From DATDAH01 sp036525535 (GTDB taxonomy: Bacteria; Actinomycetota; Acidimicrobiia; Acidimicrobiales; DATDAH01): a stretch of DNA of 23,124 nucleotides. The position numbers and the translations under genes are program-made. Below are positions 13,836 through 21,860 of the stretch, one piece after another; the stretch's first letter is position 1, and the number at the start of each line of letters is the position of its first letter. Location: assembly GCA_036525535.1 (NCBI GenBank), contig DATDAH010000224.1, forward strand, positions 1 to 23,124, read 5' to 3'. The notes beneath the pieces were generated by a model. That model worked only from the letters and a program-made list of their open reading frames with translations. It did no database searches and was not told the origin of the DNA.

Positions 13836-15215
13836 CTATTGCCCGGTGACCAGCCGCCGGATCGCGTCGCGGTCGGGCTTGCCCGCGGGGAGAGTGGGGA
13901 TGCGGTCGACCACGATCACGCGCTCGGGCCAGGTGAACTTGGTGGCGCCCTGCTCGGCGAACCACCGCTGGCAGTCGGCGAGGTCGAAGGCCTCGTCGGC
14001 CGCCACCACGGCGACGACCCGCTCGCCGAGGCGGTCGTCGGGCGCGCCGACGACGACGGCGTGGCGGACCGACGGGTGGGCCTCGAGGGTGGCCTCGACG
14101 GCGGCAACGGAGACGTTCTCGCCCCCGCGGATGATGATGTCCTTCAGCCGGCCGGTGATGGTGATCCAGCCCTCGGCGTCGATCGTGGCCCGGTCGCCGG
14201 TGTGGAACCAGCCGTCGATGAAGGCGGCCTTGGTGGCTTCCGGATCGTCGTAGCCGGCGCACAGCTCGGGCCCGCTGACGAGGAGCTCGTCGCCCTCGCC
14301 GAGTCGGAACTGGACCTCGCCCGTAGCCCGGCCATCGGTGTCGCGGCCCCGCTCGGTCGGGTCGTCGGCGTGGGCCGTCGCCACGGTGGGGGCCTCGGTC
14401 GAGCCGTAGGCCCGTTTCACCACGGCGCCGAGGCGTTCCGTGGCCTCGTCCACGAAGGCCGGGGTGACGCCGGCGCCGCCCGAGGAGATCAGGCGCAGCG
14501 AGGCAACCCGCTCGGACGAGAAGCCGTCCGCCGCCATCAGGCCGATGAAGAAGGTCGGGGGACCGACCATGAACGTGATGTGCTCGGCTTCGATCAGGTC
14601 GACGGCGTGCTCCGGATCCCACTTGGCCATGAACACCGCCCGCATGCCGGCGGCCTGCGGGACGAGCAGGCCGTTGAGGAGGCCGCTGATGTGGGCCAAG
14701 GGCGCTGGCATGAGGACCACGTCCGCGGCGGTCAGCCCGTGGACGTCGACCATGACGTTGGCCTTGTAGCCAAGGGTGCGCTGGGTGTGCAGGACGCCCT
14801 TGGGCTCGCCCGCCGAGCCCGCGGTCCACAGCACGCCGGCGACGTCGGCGGACCGGCCGATCGGGGCGGCGGGCGGGCCCTCGGGCAGGGGATCGTCGGC
14901 GGCGAAGAACACCGTCGGGTCGACCCGGGCCAGGAGGCGAGCCGCCTCGGCGTCGCCGGCCTGGTGGTGGATCGGGGCGGCCACCGCACCCAGCCGCCAG
15001 CAGGCTCGGTAGAGGGCGACCACGTCGGGCCCGTTGGGCCGTTGCCAGGCCACGACGTCGCCCCGGCTCACCCCGAGCGCGTGGAGGCCGCCGGCCGTCG
15101 CGGCGACGCCCTCCGACGGACCGAGCACGTCATCCAGCGGGGGCAGGTCCCACGCCCCACCTGGCGCCGCCCACCGGTCCGCCTCCGGGTGCACGAACGT
15201 CGGCCGCAGGCTCAC
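13836..15215 (-). CDS. AMP-dependent acyl-CoA synthetase/ligase
   Basis: A class I adenylate-forming enzyme of about 459 residues that would activate a carboxylic acid to its CoA thioester through an acyl-AMP. The phosphate loop TAGSAGEPKG is at 131-140, the A5 motif YGSTEAP at 270-276, TGDRATID with Asp341 at 339-346, the hinge GRLKDIIIRGGEN at 355-367, and the catalytic lysine Lys446 in LPAGKPDRD. It is 50-100 residues shorter than most of the family, mainly in the N-terminal part, and the loop has Ala-Gly where Ser-Gly-Thr is usual. Both GTG 15215 and GTG 15221 are possible starts; neither has a ribosome site, and the gap to the upstream aldo/keto reductase stop is under 20 nt. It is the last gene of the seven-gene minus-strand run. 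Confidence 0.9.
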   Translation of the reverse strand: MSLRPTFVHPEADRWAAPGGAWDLPPLDDVLGPSEGVAATAGGLHALGVSRGDVVAWQRPNGPDVVALYRACWRLGAVAAPIHHQAGDAEAARLLARVDPTVFFAADDPLPEGPPAAPIGRSADVAGVLWTAGSAGEPKGVLHTQRTLGYKANVMVDVHGLTAADVVLMPAPLAHISGLLNGLLVPQAAGMRAVFMAKWDPEHAVDLIEAEHITFMVGPPTFFIGLMAADGFSSERVASLRLISSGGAGVTPAFVDEATERLGAVVKRAYGSTEAPTVATAHADDPTERGRDTDGRATGEVQFRLGEGDELLVSGPELCAGYDDPEATKAAFIDGWFHTGDRATIDAEGWITITGRLKDIIIRGGENVSVAAVEATLEAHPSVRHAVVVGAPDDRLGERVVAVVAADEAFDLADCQRWFAEQGATKFTWPERVIVVDRIPTLPAGKPDRDAIRRLVTGQ

Positions 15216-15234
15216 GGGCACCGCAGGTTCGGGA

Positions 15235-16236
15235 TCAGGTCCATGGGAGGAAGGAGCGGGTGCGCCAGTAGTCCGTCGGGTCCTCGCGGAGGTTTTCGAA
15301 GGGCTTGGCCAGGCGGTCGGTCCACTCGGCGCCGACGGCCTGCAGGTTGGACTTGAGCTGCGCAGGAGTGGCCGCTCCGCTGAGCACGACATGGCTCCAG
15401 GGCTGGGCCAGGGCGGCGGCGATGGCGGCGGCGTCCAGCGTGACCTTGAGGGCGTCAGCGGCGTCGCCCAGGGCTTCGACCAGGTCGGCGTCGCCGCCGA
15501 GCCGGTTGCGCTCCGTCAGGCGGCCGTTGGCCAGCACCTCCTTCACGATCACGCCGATGCCTTCGTAGGCCGCCTCGGCCAGGGCGTCCTCGGCCGACGT
15601 CTCCAGCAGGTTCCACGTCGCCTGGACGGTCTCGAACAGGAAGCGTCCGTCGTACTCGATCTCCATCGACCGGCGGATCAGGTCCCGCTGGGCCACGCCG
15701 GTGACCGTGATGCCGATGACCACGTCCCGCTCCCGGATGGCGGCCAGGGCGTCGAAGACCTCCCGGTCGTCGAGCACGCCGCTGTCGAAGGTGGCCGAGT
15801 GGACCTGGTAGAGCGCCAGCCGGTCGCCGAGCAGGCGGTGGCTCTCGTCCCACTGGTGCCGGAGGTGGCCGACGGAGTGCTCCTTGGTCTCGTGCCGGCC
15901 GCTGGGCGGGTCGACCCGCCAGTCGGCCGTGTACTCGTAGCCCCACTTGGAGCTCACGGTCAGGTCGCCCCGGCCGAGCTCCCGGGCCTCCATCCAGGCA
16001 GCCAGGAACTCCTCGGCCCGCCCGTAGGAGCGGGCGGCGTCGACGTGGCGGACGCCTTGTTCCCACGCGGTGTCGAGCACGTCGACGGCCAGTGCCTGAA
16101 CCGCGGCCACGCTGCGATCCGCGCCGATGTCTTCTCCGTGGCCAAGGTTGATGTACGCCGGCCGCCCGATCGACGCCATGCCCAGCCCGACGGGGGTGAC
16201 CCGTAACCCGCTCCGCCCGAGGTCGATCAGCTCCAC
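15235..16236 (-). CDS. Aldo/keto reductase
   Basis: A 333-residue TIM-barrel oxidoreductase that uses NAD(P)H to interconvert carbonyls and alcohols. The catalytic tetrad is complete: Asp66 and Tyr71 (RHVDAARSYG), Lys97 (SSKWGY) and His146 (YQVHSAT). The start VELIDLGRSGLRVTPVGLG is the standard family N-terminus, which supports GTG 16236. The in-frame extension to 16368 is antisense-like and proline/serine-rich. There is a 10-nt gap from the upstream PPOX-type gene and about 19 nt to the ligase downstream, so all three are probably on one mRNA. A role in reducing or oxidising an aldehyde intermediate before CoA activation is plausible but not shown by the sequence. Confidence 0.92.
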   Translation of the reverse strand: MELIDLGRSGLRVTPVGLGMASIGRPAYINLGHGEDIGADRSVAAVQALAVDVLDTAWEQGVRHVDAARSYGRAEEFLAAWMEARELGRGDLTVSSKWGYEYTADWRVDPPSGRHETKEHSVGHLRHQWDESHRLLGDRLALYQVHSATFDSGVLDDREVFDALAAIRERDVVIGITVTGVAQRDLIRRSMEIEYDGRFLFETVQATWNLLETSAEDALAEAAYEGIGVIVKEVLANGRLTERNRLGGDADLVEALGDAADALKVTLDAAAIAAALAQPWSHVVLSGAATPAQLKSNLQAVGAEWTDRLAKPFENLREDPTDYWRTRSFLPWT

Positions 16237-16246
16237 GGGCGTGACG

Positions 16247-16711
16247 CTACGGGGCGCGGTCGGGCGGGAAGCCGCCGGTGGCGACAGGGCCCCAGCGCTC
16301 CGGGGTGATGCGCAGCAGGGACTTGCCCTGGCGGACCATGGCCTGCCGGTACTCGTCCCAATCGTCATGCTCGCCGGCGATGACCCGGAAGTACTCGACC
16401 AGCGGCTCGACGGCGTCGGGGACGTCGAGCACCTCAGCCGTGCCGTCGACCTGCACCCAGGCGTCGTTCCACTCGTCGGAGAGCACCAGCACCGAAGCGT
16501 TCGGGTCCCGCCGGGCGTTGGTCGTCTTGGCCCGCTCGGCGTAGGTGGAGATGACGATCCGACCCTCGCCGTCCACTCCGCCCGTCACGGGGGACAGCTG
16601 GGGCGAGCCGTCGCGGCGGTGCGTCACCAGCACCATGCGGTGCCGGGGTCGAATGAAGGTGAGCAGGCCGTCGAGGTCGACGTTGGTGTTGGTGGCGATC
16701 GGCGGGCTCAT
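16247..16711 (-). CDS. PPOX-class F420/flavin-dependent protein (split-barrel)
   Basis: A 154-residue split-barrel protein of the pyridoxamine-phosphate-oxidase-like superfamily, close in pattern to the F420-binding Rv1155 type. Visible features are HRMVLVTHRRDGSPQLSPV (about 24-42), GRIVISTYAERAKTTNARRD (about 50-69), and then SVLVLSDEWNDAWVQVDGTA (about 73-92). These are the usual strand-loop segments that bind FMN or F420. The function of close relatives is usually reductive chemistry or cofactor binding; the substrate is unknown. The ATG at 16711 follows an excellent AAGGAGG site that itself contains the upstream gene's TAA stop (TAAGGAGG). This ties its translation to the alcohol dehydrogenase. 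Confidence 0.85.
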   Translation of the reverse strand: MSPPIATNTNVDLDGLLTFIRPRHRMVLVTHRRDGSPQLSPVTGGVDGEGRIVISTYAERAKTTNARRDPNASVLVLSDEWNDAWVQVDGTAEVLDVPDAVEPLVEYFRVIAGEHDDWDEYRQAMVRQGKSLLRITPERWGPVATGGFPPDRAP

Positions 16712-16713
16712 GG

Positions 16714-16722
16714 CCCCTCCTT
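16714..16722 (-). promoter_or_regulatory. Strong ribosome binding site overlapping the upstream stop codon
   Basis: On the minus strand AAGGAGGGG precedes the ATG at 16711. Its first two A bases are the last two of the TAA that ends the alcohol dehydrogenase gene (16723-16721). It is the clearest Shine-Dalgarno sequence in the window and decides the start of the PPOX-type gene. Confidence 0.75.
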
Positions 16723-17953
16723 ACCCACGGAAGTCGAACGCGACCTTGAGCGCCCCCGAGGACCCCTGGTCGGCACAGGCGGCCAGGGCGTCGCGCCACT
16801 GCTCGAGGCGGAAGGTGTGGGTGAGCATCCCGTCGAGGTCGATGCGGCCGTCCTGAACCAGGTCGAGGTAGTGGGCGATGCCGTGCTTCCGGACACCGTC
16901 GACCTCCTCCACGCCGAAGGCGTTGGAGCCGATCAGGCGCAGCTCCTTGAAGTACCACGGTGTCCACTCGAAGCGGGCCGGCGACGAGACGCCCATCTGG
17001 ACCAGCGTTCCCCGCTCGCGGAGGACCCGGATCCCGACCTCGACGGTCTCGGGCGAGCCGACCGTGTCGTAGATGACGTCGATCCGGCCGGGGTGGCAGG
17101 TGGGCAGCCCGGCCCAGGGCCGGCGCAGCACGCCGCCGGACCACTCGGCCAGGGCTTCGATCAGGTCGAGGCGGGGCTCGGGGGCGAAGACCTTCAGGCC
17201 GCGCTTCTCGGCCAGGGCGGCCTGCTGCGGGAAGCGGGCCACGACCCCGACCTCGACCGACGGGTAGAGGGCGGCCAGGATCGCCCCCGACGTCGTCCCC
17301 AGCGCGCCGGCGCCGTAGACGAGCACCCGCCCGCCCTTCGGCGGCGGGTTGCGGGTGACGGCGTGCAGCGACACGGCGAACGGGTCGGCCAGGACGGCGA
17401 TCTCGTCGGGGATGGCGTCGGGCACCGGGATGGCCATCAGCTTGTGGGCGGGCAGGAGGTCGGCGAACCCGCCCGAGGCGTCCGACGAGTTGCCGGTGTG
17501 GATGCCGGCGGTGATGCGGCCGTCGTTGAAGTTCCAGCAGAGGTTGTAGGCACCGTCCTCGCAGGCGGGACAGACCGGCGAGATGCCCCGGGGTGCGCAC
17601 GACAGCCACGGGTTCAACACGACCCTCTGGCCCGGCTCCAGCTCCGCCTCGGGCCCGGCTTGGTCGACGGTTCCGACGACCTCGTGGCCCATGACCTGCG
17701 GGAACGAGATGAAGGCGCTCATCGGGTTGTCCCCGGCCTCGGCGTCGAAGTCGAGCAGCGCCTGCTTGGCGTCGGACCCGCAGATGCCGGTCAGGCGCGT
17801 CCGCAGCACCGTCCAGTCCGGCCCGAACAGCTTCGGCTCGTCGACGTCCTGCAGCGCCATCGGCGTGGCGGCCAGGTTCTGCAGCAGGCGGGGCGCGTCG
17901 GGCGGCGGGGCGGGGACGTCCTCGGGTGTGACCCCGAAGACCAGCGCTTTCAC
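16721..17953 (-). CDS. Zinc-dependent alcohol dehydrogenase (MDR family)
   Basis: A 410-residue medium-chain dehydrogenase. The catalytic zinc ligand Cys58 is in LTGICGSDAK, and His90-Glu91 in GHEVVG complete the metal site region. The structural zinc set is Cys119, Cys128, Cys131 and Cys139, and the nucleotide-binding loop is GAGALG (214-219). It would oxidise an alcohol with NAD(P)+, or reduce the aldehyde. It is somewhat longer than the usual 340-380 residues: there are additions near residues 10-45 and 265-290. GTG 17953 overlaps the stop of the upstream short-chain dehydrogenase (GTGA, 17950-17953). The frame extends upstream to 18838, but that part is antisense to the dehydrogenase reading and has no family similarity. 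It lies in the middle of the seven-gene run. Confidence 0.92.
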   Translation of the reverse strand: MKALVFGVTPEDVPAPPPDAPRLLQNLAATPMALQDVDEPKLFGPDWTVLRTRLTGICGSDAKQALLDFDAEAGDNPMSAFISFPQVMGHEVVGTVDQAGPEAELEPGQRVVLNPWLSCAPRGISPVCPACEDGAYNLCWNFNDGRITAGIHTGNSSDASGGFADLLPAHKLMAIPVPDAIPDEIAVLADPFAVSLHAVTRNPPPKGGRVLVYGAGALGTTSGAILAALYPSVEVGVVARFPQQAALAEKRGLKVFAPEPRLDLIEALAEWSGGVLRRPWAGLPTCHPGRIDVIYDTVGSPETVEVGIRVLRERGTLVQMGVSSPARFEWTPWYFKELRLIGSNAFGVEEVDGVRKHGIAHYLDLVQDGRIDLDGMLTHTFRLEQWRDALAACADQGSSGALKVAFDFRG

Positions 17954-18735
17954 CCGTGGTCCCCCTTCGGGCGCATGGCCTCGGCCGAGCCGGCCAGGAA
18001 GGAGTCGATGTCGCTGGTCTTGAACTCGACGACGCCCTTGAGGTCGGGCAGGTAGTGCTCGAAGGCGTCGCCCTCGATGGCGGCCACGATGCCCTCGGCC
18101 ACGACCGACGGCGGCTCGAGCGGGCCGTCGTAGAGGGCGGCGTCGTTGCCGGGCCGGTCCCAGATCTCGGTGTCGATGGGCCCGGGCTGGATCAGGCGGA
18201 CCTCGATGGGCGTGTCCCAGAGGTCGAGGGCCATCGCCTCGCTCCAACCGGACAAGCCGAACTTGGCCGCGCAGTAGGCCGTTTCGTGGGTGATGCCGAG
18301 GCGGCCGCCCAGCGAGGAGACGTTGACGATGCTGCCCCGGCCCCGCTCCAGCATCCCGGGCAGGAGCGAGAGGGTCATGCGCACGGGGGACTCCAGGTTG
18401 ACCCGCATCGTCTGCTGGAACTCGGCCACAGAGAGGTCGGTCACCCGGCGGCGCTTCGGGATGGCGGCGTTGTTGATCAGGATGTCGACCGCACCGAACG
18501 CCCCTTCCACCTCGAGGGCGCACTCCTCCGCGGCGCCGGGATCGTCCAGGTCGCAGATCCAGATCTGGGAGCCGGGGGCGTGCGGCTGGCACCGCTCGAG
18601 GACCTCGAGCAGGCGGTCCTCCCGTCGAGCGACCAGGGCGACCCGGGCCCCGGCTTCGGCCAACATCGGGGCGAGGGCGGCACCGATTCCGGAGGAGGCG
18701 CCGGTGAGCAGAACAGACGCCCCGTCGACGTTCAC
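17950..18735 (-). CDS. Short-chain dehydrogenase/reductase (copy 1)
   Basis: A 261-residue classical SDR. The cofactor loop TGASSGIG is at 11-18, NNA at 88-90, the catalytic serine near 141, and Tyr154/Lys158 in the YxxxK motif (AYCAAKFG). ARRED at 36-40 after the second strand hints at NADP preference. It would oxidise or reduce a hydroxyl/keto group of the pathway compound. It is clearly paralogous to the next gene upstream: both share ARREDRL, an EVLERC stretch, INNA.x.PKRR, TDLSVAE/ADLSVAE and PGxIDTE. The GTG start at 18735 overlaps that gene's stop (GTGA, 18732-18735), so the pair is a coupled tandem duplicate. The long upstream extension of the frame is antisense-like and rejected. Confidence 0.92.
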   Translation of the reverse strand: MNVDGASVLLTGASSGIGAALAPMLAEAGARVALVARREDRLLEVLERCQPHAPGSQIWICDLDDPGAAEECALEVEGAFGAVDILINNAAIPKRRRVTDLSVAEFQQTMRVNLESPVRMTLSLLPGMLERGRGSIVNVSSLGGRLGITHETAYCAAKFGLSGWSEAMALDLWDTPIEVRLIQPGPIDTEIWDRPGNDAALYDGPLEPPSVVAEGIVAAIEGDAFEHYLPDLKGVVEFKTSDIDSFLAGSAEAMRPKGDHG

Positions 18736-19535
18736 GGTGTGTCCTGCAGGCTGCGCCAGTACGCGGCCGAACCGTCCAGGAACTCCTGCAGGTTGGTGGC
18801 CTTGCCGGTGGCGAAGTCCTCGAAGTAGCCGGGCACATAGATCTCGAAGGTCCCCGTCGACAGCTGGTCGAGCACCGCGTCGACCACGATCTGGGGCGAC
18901 TCCGGCGTGATGTCGGCCTTCAGTGGGTCGTTGCCGGGGAGGGTGAAGAGCTCGGTGTCGATGACGCCGGGGTTGACCACGTGGATCGCCACCGGCGAGT
19001 CCCAGACCTCGACGGCCAGGCACTCGCTGAACGCGGTGACCGCGGCCTTGGAGGCGGCGTAGGCGGCCTCACCGGCGGGGCAGAGCCGGGCCGCCACCGA
19101 GGAGATGTTGACGATGTGGGCCTCGGTGCCCCGGGCCTGCATGCGGGGCAGGAGGGTCATGATCAGGCGGATCGGCGACGAATAGTTGAGGGCCATCACC
19201 TCGTCGATCTCGGCGACGCTCAGGTCGGCCACGGTCCGGCGCTTGGGCATCCCCGCGTTGTTGATCAGGAGGTCGATGCCGCCCAGCTCGTCGTCGGCCC
19301 GCTCGGCGAAGGCGGCGACGCCGTCGAGGTCGGCCAGGTCGGCCACCCAGGAGCGGCAGTCGGGCTGGTGGGCCCGACAGCGCTCGAGGACCTCGGTCAG
19401 TCGGTCCTCCCGCCGTGCGCAGATACCGACCGTTGCGCCCTGTTCCGCGAGACCCTCGGCCAGGGCGGCGCCGATGCCCCCCGACGCGCCGGTGACCAGT
19501 GCCGTCGTGCCCGCCAACGCCTGCTCGTCCCCCAT
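18732..19535 (-). CDS. Short-chain dehydrogenase/reductase (copy 2)
   Basis: A 267-residue classical SDR with TGASGGIG at 15-22, NNAG at 92-95, Ser146, and Tyr159/Lys163 in AYAASKAA. The basic ARRED after strand 2 again suggests NADP(H). Its C-terminal third (FTLPGNDPLKADITPESPQ and onward) differs from copy 1, so the two enzymes probably act on different intermediates or stereoisomers. The ATG at 19535 lies 9 nt after the stop of the phosphatase-like gene and has no evident Shine-Dalgarno sequence, suggesting coupling. A general ketoreductase outside the pathway cannot be excluded. Confidence 0.92.
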   Translation of the reverse strand: MGDEQALAGTTALVTGASGGIGAALAEGLAEQGATVGICARREDRLTEVLERCRAHQPDCRSWVADLADLDGVAAFAERADDELGGIDLLINNAGMPKRRTVADLSVAEIDEVMALNYSSPIRLIMTLLPRMQARGTEAHIVNISSVAARLCPAGEAAYAASKAAVTAFSECLAVEVWDSPVAIHVVNPGVIDTELFTLPGNDPLKADITPESPQIVVDAVLDQLSTGTFEIYVPGYFEDFATGKATNLQEFLDGSAAYWRSLQDTP

Positions 19536-19544
19536 GGGGTGAGG

Positions 19545-20060
19545 CTACGCGAGGTCGGCGAAGCGCTCTATCAGGTGGTCGATCTCCTGGACGCAGGCCA
19601 GGTATTCGGGCAGCTCGCCGCCCGCGGGGTCGGCGACCTCCTCCCAGGGCAGCAGGTCGACCGTGGCCGGCTGGAGCAGCTTCAGGCGGGCCGGGAGGGG
19701 CTCGCCGGGCGGGGTGAGGTCCCGCACCAGGCGGTGCAGCGTGATGGTGCGGTCGGCGGCCTCGGGGTGCTGGCGGCGGACCCACTCGACGTGCTCGTTG
19801 GCCAGGGCCACGATGACGTCGGTCTCGGGCAGGTCGAGCGCCCGGAGCTGGGCGCTGCGATGGGACCGGGCGTCGCGGCCGAGCGAGGCCAGCGCGTCCC
19901 GGGTCCGCCAGCTGACGGGGTGGCCGTCGACCACGTGGGTCCCGGCCGTGATGACGGTGACCTCCGGCCGCCGAGCGGCGAACAGGGCCCCGGCCATGAC
20001 CGACCGCGCCGCGTTCCCCGTGCACAGGAAGATGAGCTGCAAGGTCGGCGAGGATGCCAC
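19545..20060 (-). CDS. Low-molecular-weight protein-tyrosine-phosphatase-like protein
   Basis: A 171-residue protein with the signature CTGNAARS (Cys13 to Arg19, the C(X)5R phosphate-binding loop) right after the first strand. A DP pair (Asp144-Pro145) lies in the C-terminal part where the general acid of this family sits. This set serves LMW tyrosine phosphatases and the related arsenate reductases. There is no arsenic gene nearby, so a phosphatase is favoured. GTG 20060 has AAGGAA 7 nt upstream. It stands at the head of the minus-strand run of redox and ligase genes, an unusual companion. Its role there, if any, is unknown. Confidence 0.82.
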   Translation of the reverse strand: MASSPTLQLIFLCTGNAARSVMAGALFAARRPEVTVITAGTHVVDGHPVSWRTRDALASLGRDARSHRSAQLRALDLPETDVIVALANEHVEWVRRQHPEAADRTITLHRLVRDLTPPGEPLPARLKLLQPATVDLLPWEEVADPAGGELPEYLACVQEIDHLIERFADLA

Positions 20061-20067
20061 ATTCGCG

Positions 20068-20088
20068 TTCCTTCGCTGCGCTCAGGAA
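20068..20088 (-). promoter_or_regulatory. Short hairpin containing the phosphatase gene's ribosome site
   Basis: On the minus strand TTCCT and AGGAA form 5-bp arms around an 11-nt loop. The 3' arm is part of the AAGGAA Shine-Dalgarno sequence for GTG 20060. The stem is short, so masking of the site would be weak. A further 5-bp inverted repeat (GCTGC/GCAGC, 20122-20144) lies upstream. The rest of the 116-bp gap up to 20176 shows nothing recognisable. Confidence 0.25.
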
Positions 20089-20176
20089 TCGCCGGTGCCG
20101 CCGATCCAGCGATCGATCGGTGCTGCTCCGCTCCGCCTCGCAGCCTTTCGCGCCGCCGGAGCGTGGTGGCGGAAGG

Positions 20177-20593
20177 TCAGGGTTCCCAGTCGGGTGGGGC
20201 GAGCTCGAAGCCGTCGAACTGGAAGGCGGGGCTGACGGTGCAGGTCACGAGGCTGGTGCCGTCGGGGGCGTCGGCGGTCTGCCAGGCCCCGGCGGGGACG
20301 AGGACCTGGGGCTCGTGGCCGGCGGCCAGGTCGGGACCGACGACGTGGACGGCGACCGGCCCATCACCGTCCTTGATCCGCAGCGTCACCGGGGCGCCCA
20401 GGTGGAAGAGCCACAGCTCGTCGGCGTCGACCCGATGCCAGTACGAGCGCTGCCCCTCGCGGAGCAGGAAGTACACCGCGGTCCCCGCACCCCGACTGCC
20501 GTCGCCGGGGTCGTGGCGCCAGGTCTCCCGGAAGTAGCCGCCCTCCGGATGGCGCTCGAGGCCGAGGTGCTCGATGATCCCGTCGGCGTCCAC
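20177..20593 (-). CDS. Cupin-fold protein (DUF985 / cupin_5)
   Basis: A 138-residue single-domain cupin. The family markers are HPEGGYFRETWR (15-26), AVYFLLREGQRSYWHRVDADE (39-59), ELWLFHLG, and VPAGAWQTA near 98-106. The histidines at 15, 53 and 64 line the barrel, as expected for this family, whose biochemical role is mostly undefined. GTG 20593 gives the standard N-terminus with no spare residues; no Shine-Dalgarno sequence is visible. It is divergent from the lipoprotein gene and lies 116 bp upstream of the phosphatase gene on the same strand. It could be transcribed with it, but nothing links their functions. Confidence 0.88.
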   Translation of the reverse strand: MDADGIIEHLGLERHPEGGYFRETWRHDPGDGSRGAGTAVYFLLREGQRSYWHRVDADELWLFHLGAPVTLRIKDGDGPVAVHVVGPDLAAGHEPQVLVPAGAWQTADAPDGTSLVTCTVSPAFQFDGFELAPPDWEP

Positions 20594-20659
20594 CGTTGGA
20601 TGGTGGCACGTCCGCCGCGGCCGGCGAACCTTCGGGGCCCGGCGGGCGTCTCAACCATC

Positions 20660-21838
20660 GTGCACACCCGAGCGTTCGGCATCGTCGCCGCTCTGCTCCT
20701 CGTGGCCTGTTCGGTCCAGGAAGATTCGGCCCCGCCGGCCATCGATCCGGCGTCCCCGACCACCACGCCCCGAACCGCCCCGCTGTTCGATGCCGAGACG
20801 GACACCACGCTCGTGATGGCCCCGGGCTACGGCCCCCTCTACGCCTTGGATCTCGACACCGGCCTGGCTCAGCGCTTCTCCGACACCGGCGGGGTGCCGG
20901 GCGACTTCCTGTTCCGCCTGACCGCCCTCGCCGACGGGGTCGCCTATCCGGGCGACGGCGGCGTCCGCGGCCTGCCGTGGTCGCTCCAAGGGCGGTCGGA
21001 GCTCCTGGGCGAGTCGTACACCTTCCTGCCGTCGGGTCAGCCCGATCGGCTGTGGTTGGTCGAGAACGGCTCGCCGGGCGACGATGTCTTCCCCGACGCC
21101 GTCCGGGAGATCGACGGCCGCGGCCACGTGACGACCTCGCGGGTTCGCCTGCCCTCTGGCACCTATCCGGTCCGGGCCGTGGCCGACGCCGTCGTGCTCG
21201 ACGGCGAACCCGGCCTGCGCCTGTTCAATCCCGAACGACCGCGCGAGGTCCGTCGGATCGAGGCTCAGAGCGTCCTGGCCGCCGCCGGTGACCAGCTCGC
21301 GGTCACCGATCCGTGCGACGGCTGTGTCCGTCTTCGGGTGATCGACGTCGTGGATGACGCTGCCGAGGACGTCGTCGCCGATCTGTCCGGCTTGCCGTTC
21401 CACAGCGCGTTCTCGCCCGACGGACGGATGTTGGCGCTGTGGGTGAGCGATGGCGCCGAAGTGAACGGCGGCTTCCAACTCGTCGATCTCGACACCGGCG
21501 TCGTGCAGGTGGTGCCGGGCTCGACGGCGGGGCCCTACGCCGACGTCACCTGGTCGTCCGACGGCTCCTGGGTGTTCGCCGTAGCGCGCCGCCTCGACGG
21601 CGAGGGTGCCGCCCTCGTGGGCTACCGGCTCGGTGCGGTTCGGGCCGAGATCCGGAGCACGCCGACGCTGCAGACGGGCGGGGTGGTCACCGCACCGGCC
21701 GGCGCAGGCCCGGACCTACGAGCTCGAGCGGAAACGGGCCCGTGTCCGACCGCGGTCGAGCCTGACGACAACACGAATCCCCAGGCGGCGGTCACGGCCG
21801 ACCGTCCGTGTCGGATCCGGCTCGACGCCCCGGCGTGA
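20660..21838 (+). CDS. Putative secreted beta-propeller lipoprotein
   Basis: A protein of about 392 residues starting with a lipoprotein signal: a short basic start, a hydrophobic core (FGIVAALLL) and the lipobox LVAC with Cys17. It should be lipid-anchored on the outer face of the membrane. After a Ser/Pro/Thr-rich linker (about 22-43) come repeated propeller-like blades, for example LYALDLDTGLAQRF, LRLFNPERPREV, FSPDGRMLALWVSD, FQLVDLDTGVVQVV and WSSDGSWVFAV. These resemble WD40/TolB-type repeats. Cysteine pairs near residues 217-220 and in the last 35 residues could form disulfides. No enzymatic motif is recognised. GTG 20660 gives a normal-length signal peptide; ATG 20600 is in frame and would add 20 residues. 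Confidence 0.75.
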   Translation: MHTRAFGIVAALLLVACSVQEDSAPPAIDPASPTTTPRTAPLFDAETDTTLVMAPGYGPLYALDLDTGLAQRFSDTGGVPGDFLFRLTALADGVAYPGDGGVRGLPWSLQGRSELLGESYTFLPSGQPDRLWLVENGSPGDDVFPDAVREIDGRGHVTTSRVRLPSGTYPVRAVADAVVLDGEPGLRLFNPERPREVRRIEAQSVLAAAGDQLAVTDPCDGCVRLRVIDVVDDAAEDVVADLSGLPFHSAFSPDGRMLALWVSDGAEVNGGFQLVDLDTGVVQVVPGSTAGPYADVTWSSDGSWVFAVARRLDGEGAALVGYRLGAVRAEIRSTPTLQTGGVVTAPAGAGPDLRARAETGPCPTAVEPDDNTNPQAAVTADRPCRIRLDAPA

Positions 21839-21860
21839 TCACCGGGTGAGGGCGCGTCCC

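Noticed and set aside
16127..18055. 642-codon plus-strand frame across the PPOX, alcohol dehydrogenase and SDR region
   Set aside because: Antisense to three well-supported genes; Asp/Gly/Val-rich without structure-like patterning.
19545..20060. Arsenate reductase (ArsC) assignment
   Set aside because: The C(X)5R loop fits both families, but there is no arsenic transporter, regulator or other ars gene nearby. The neutral phosphatase-like label is safer.
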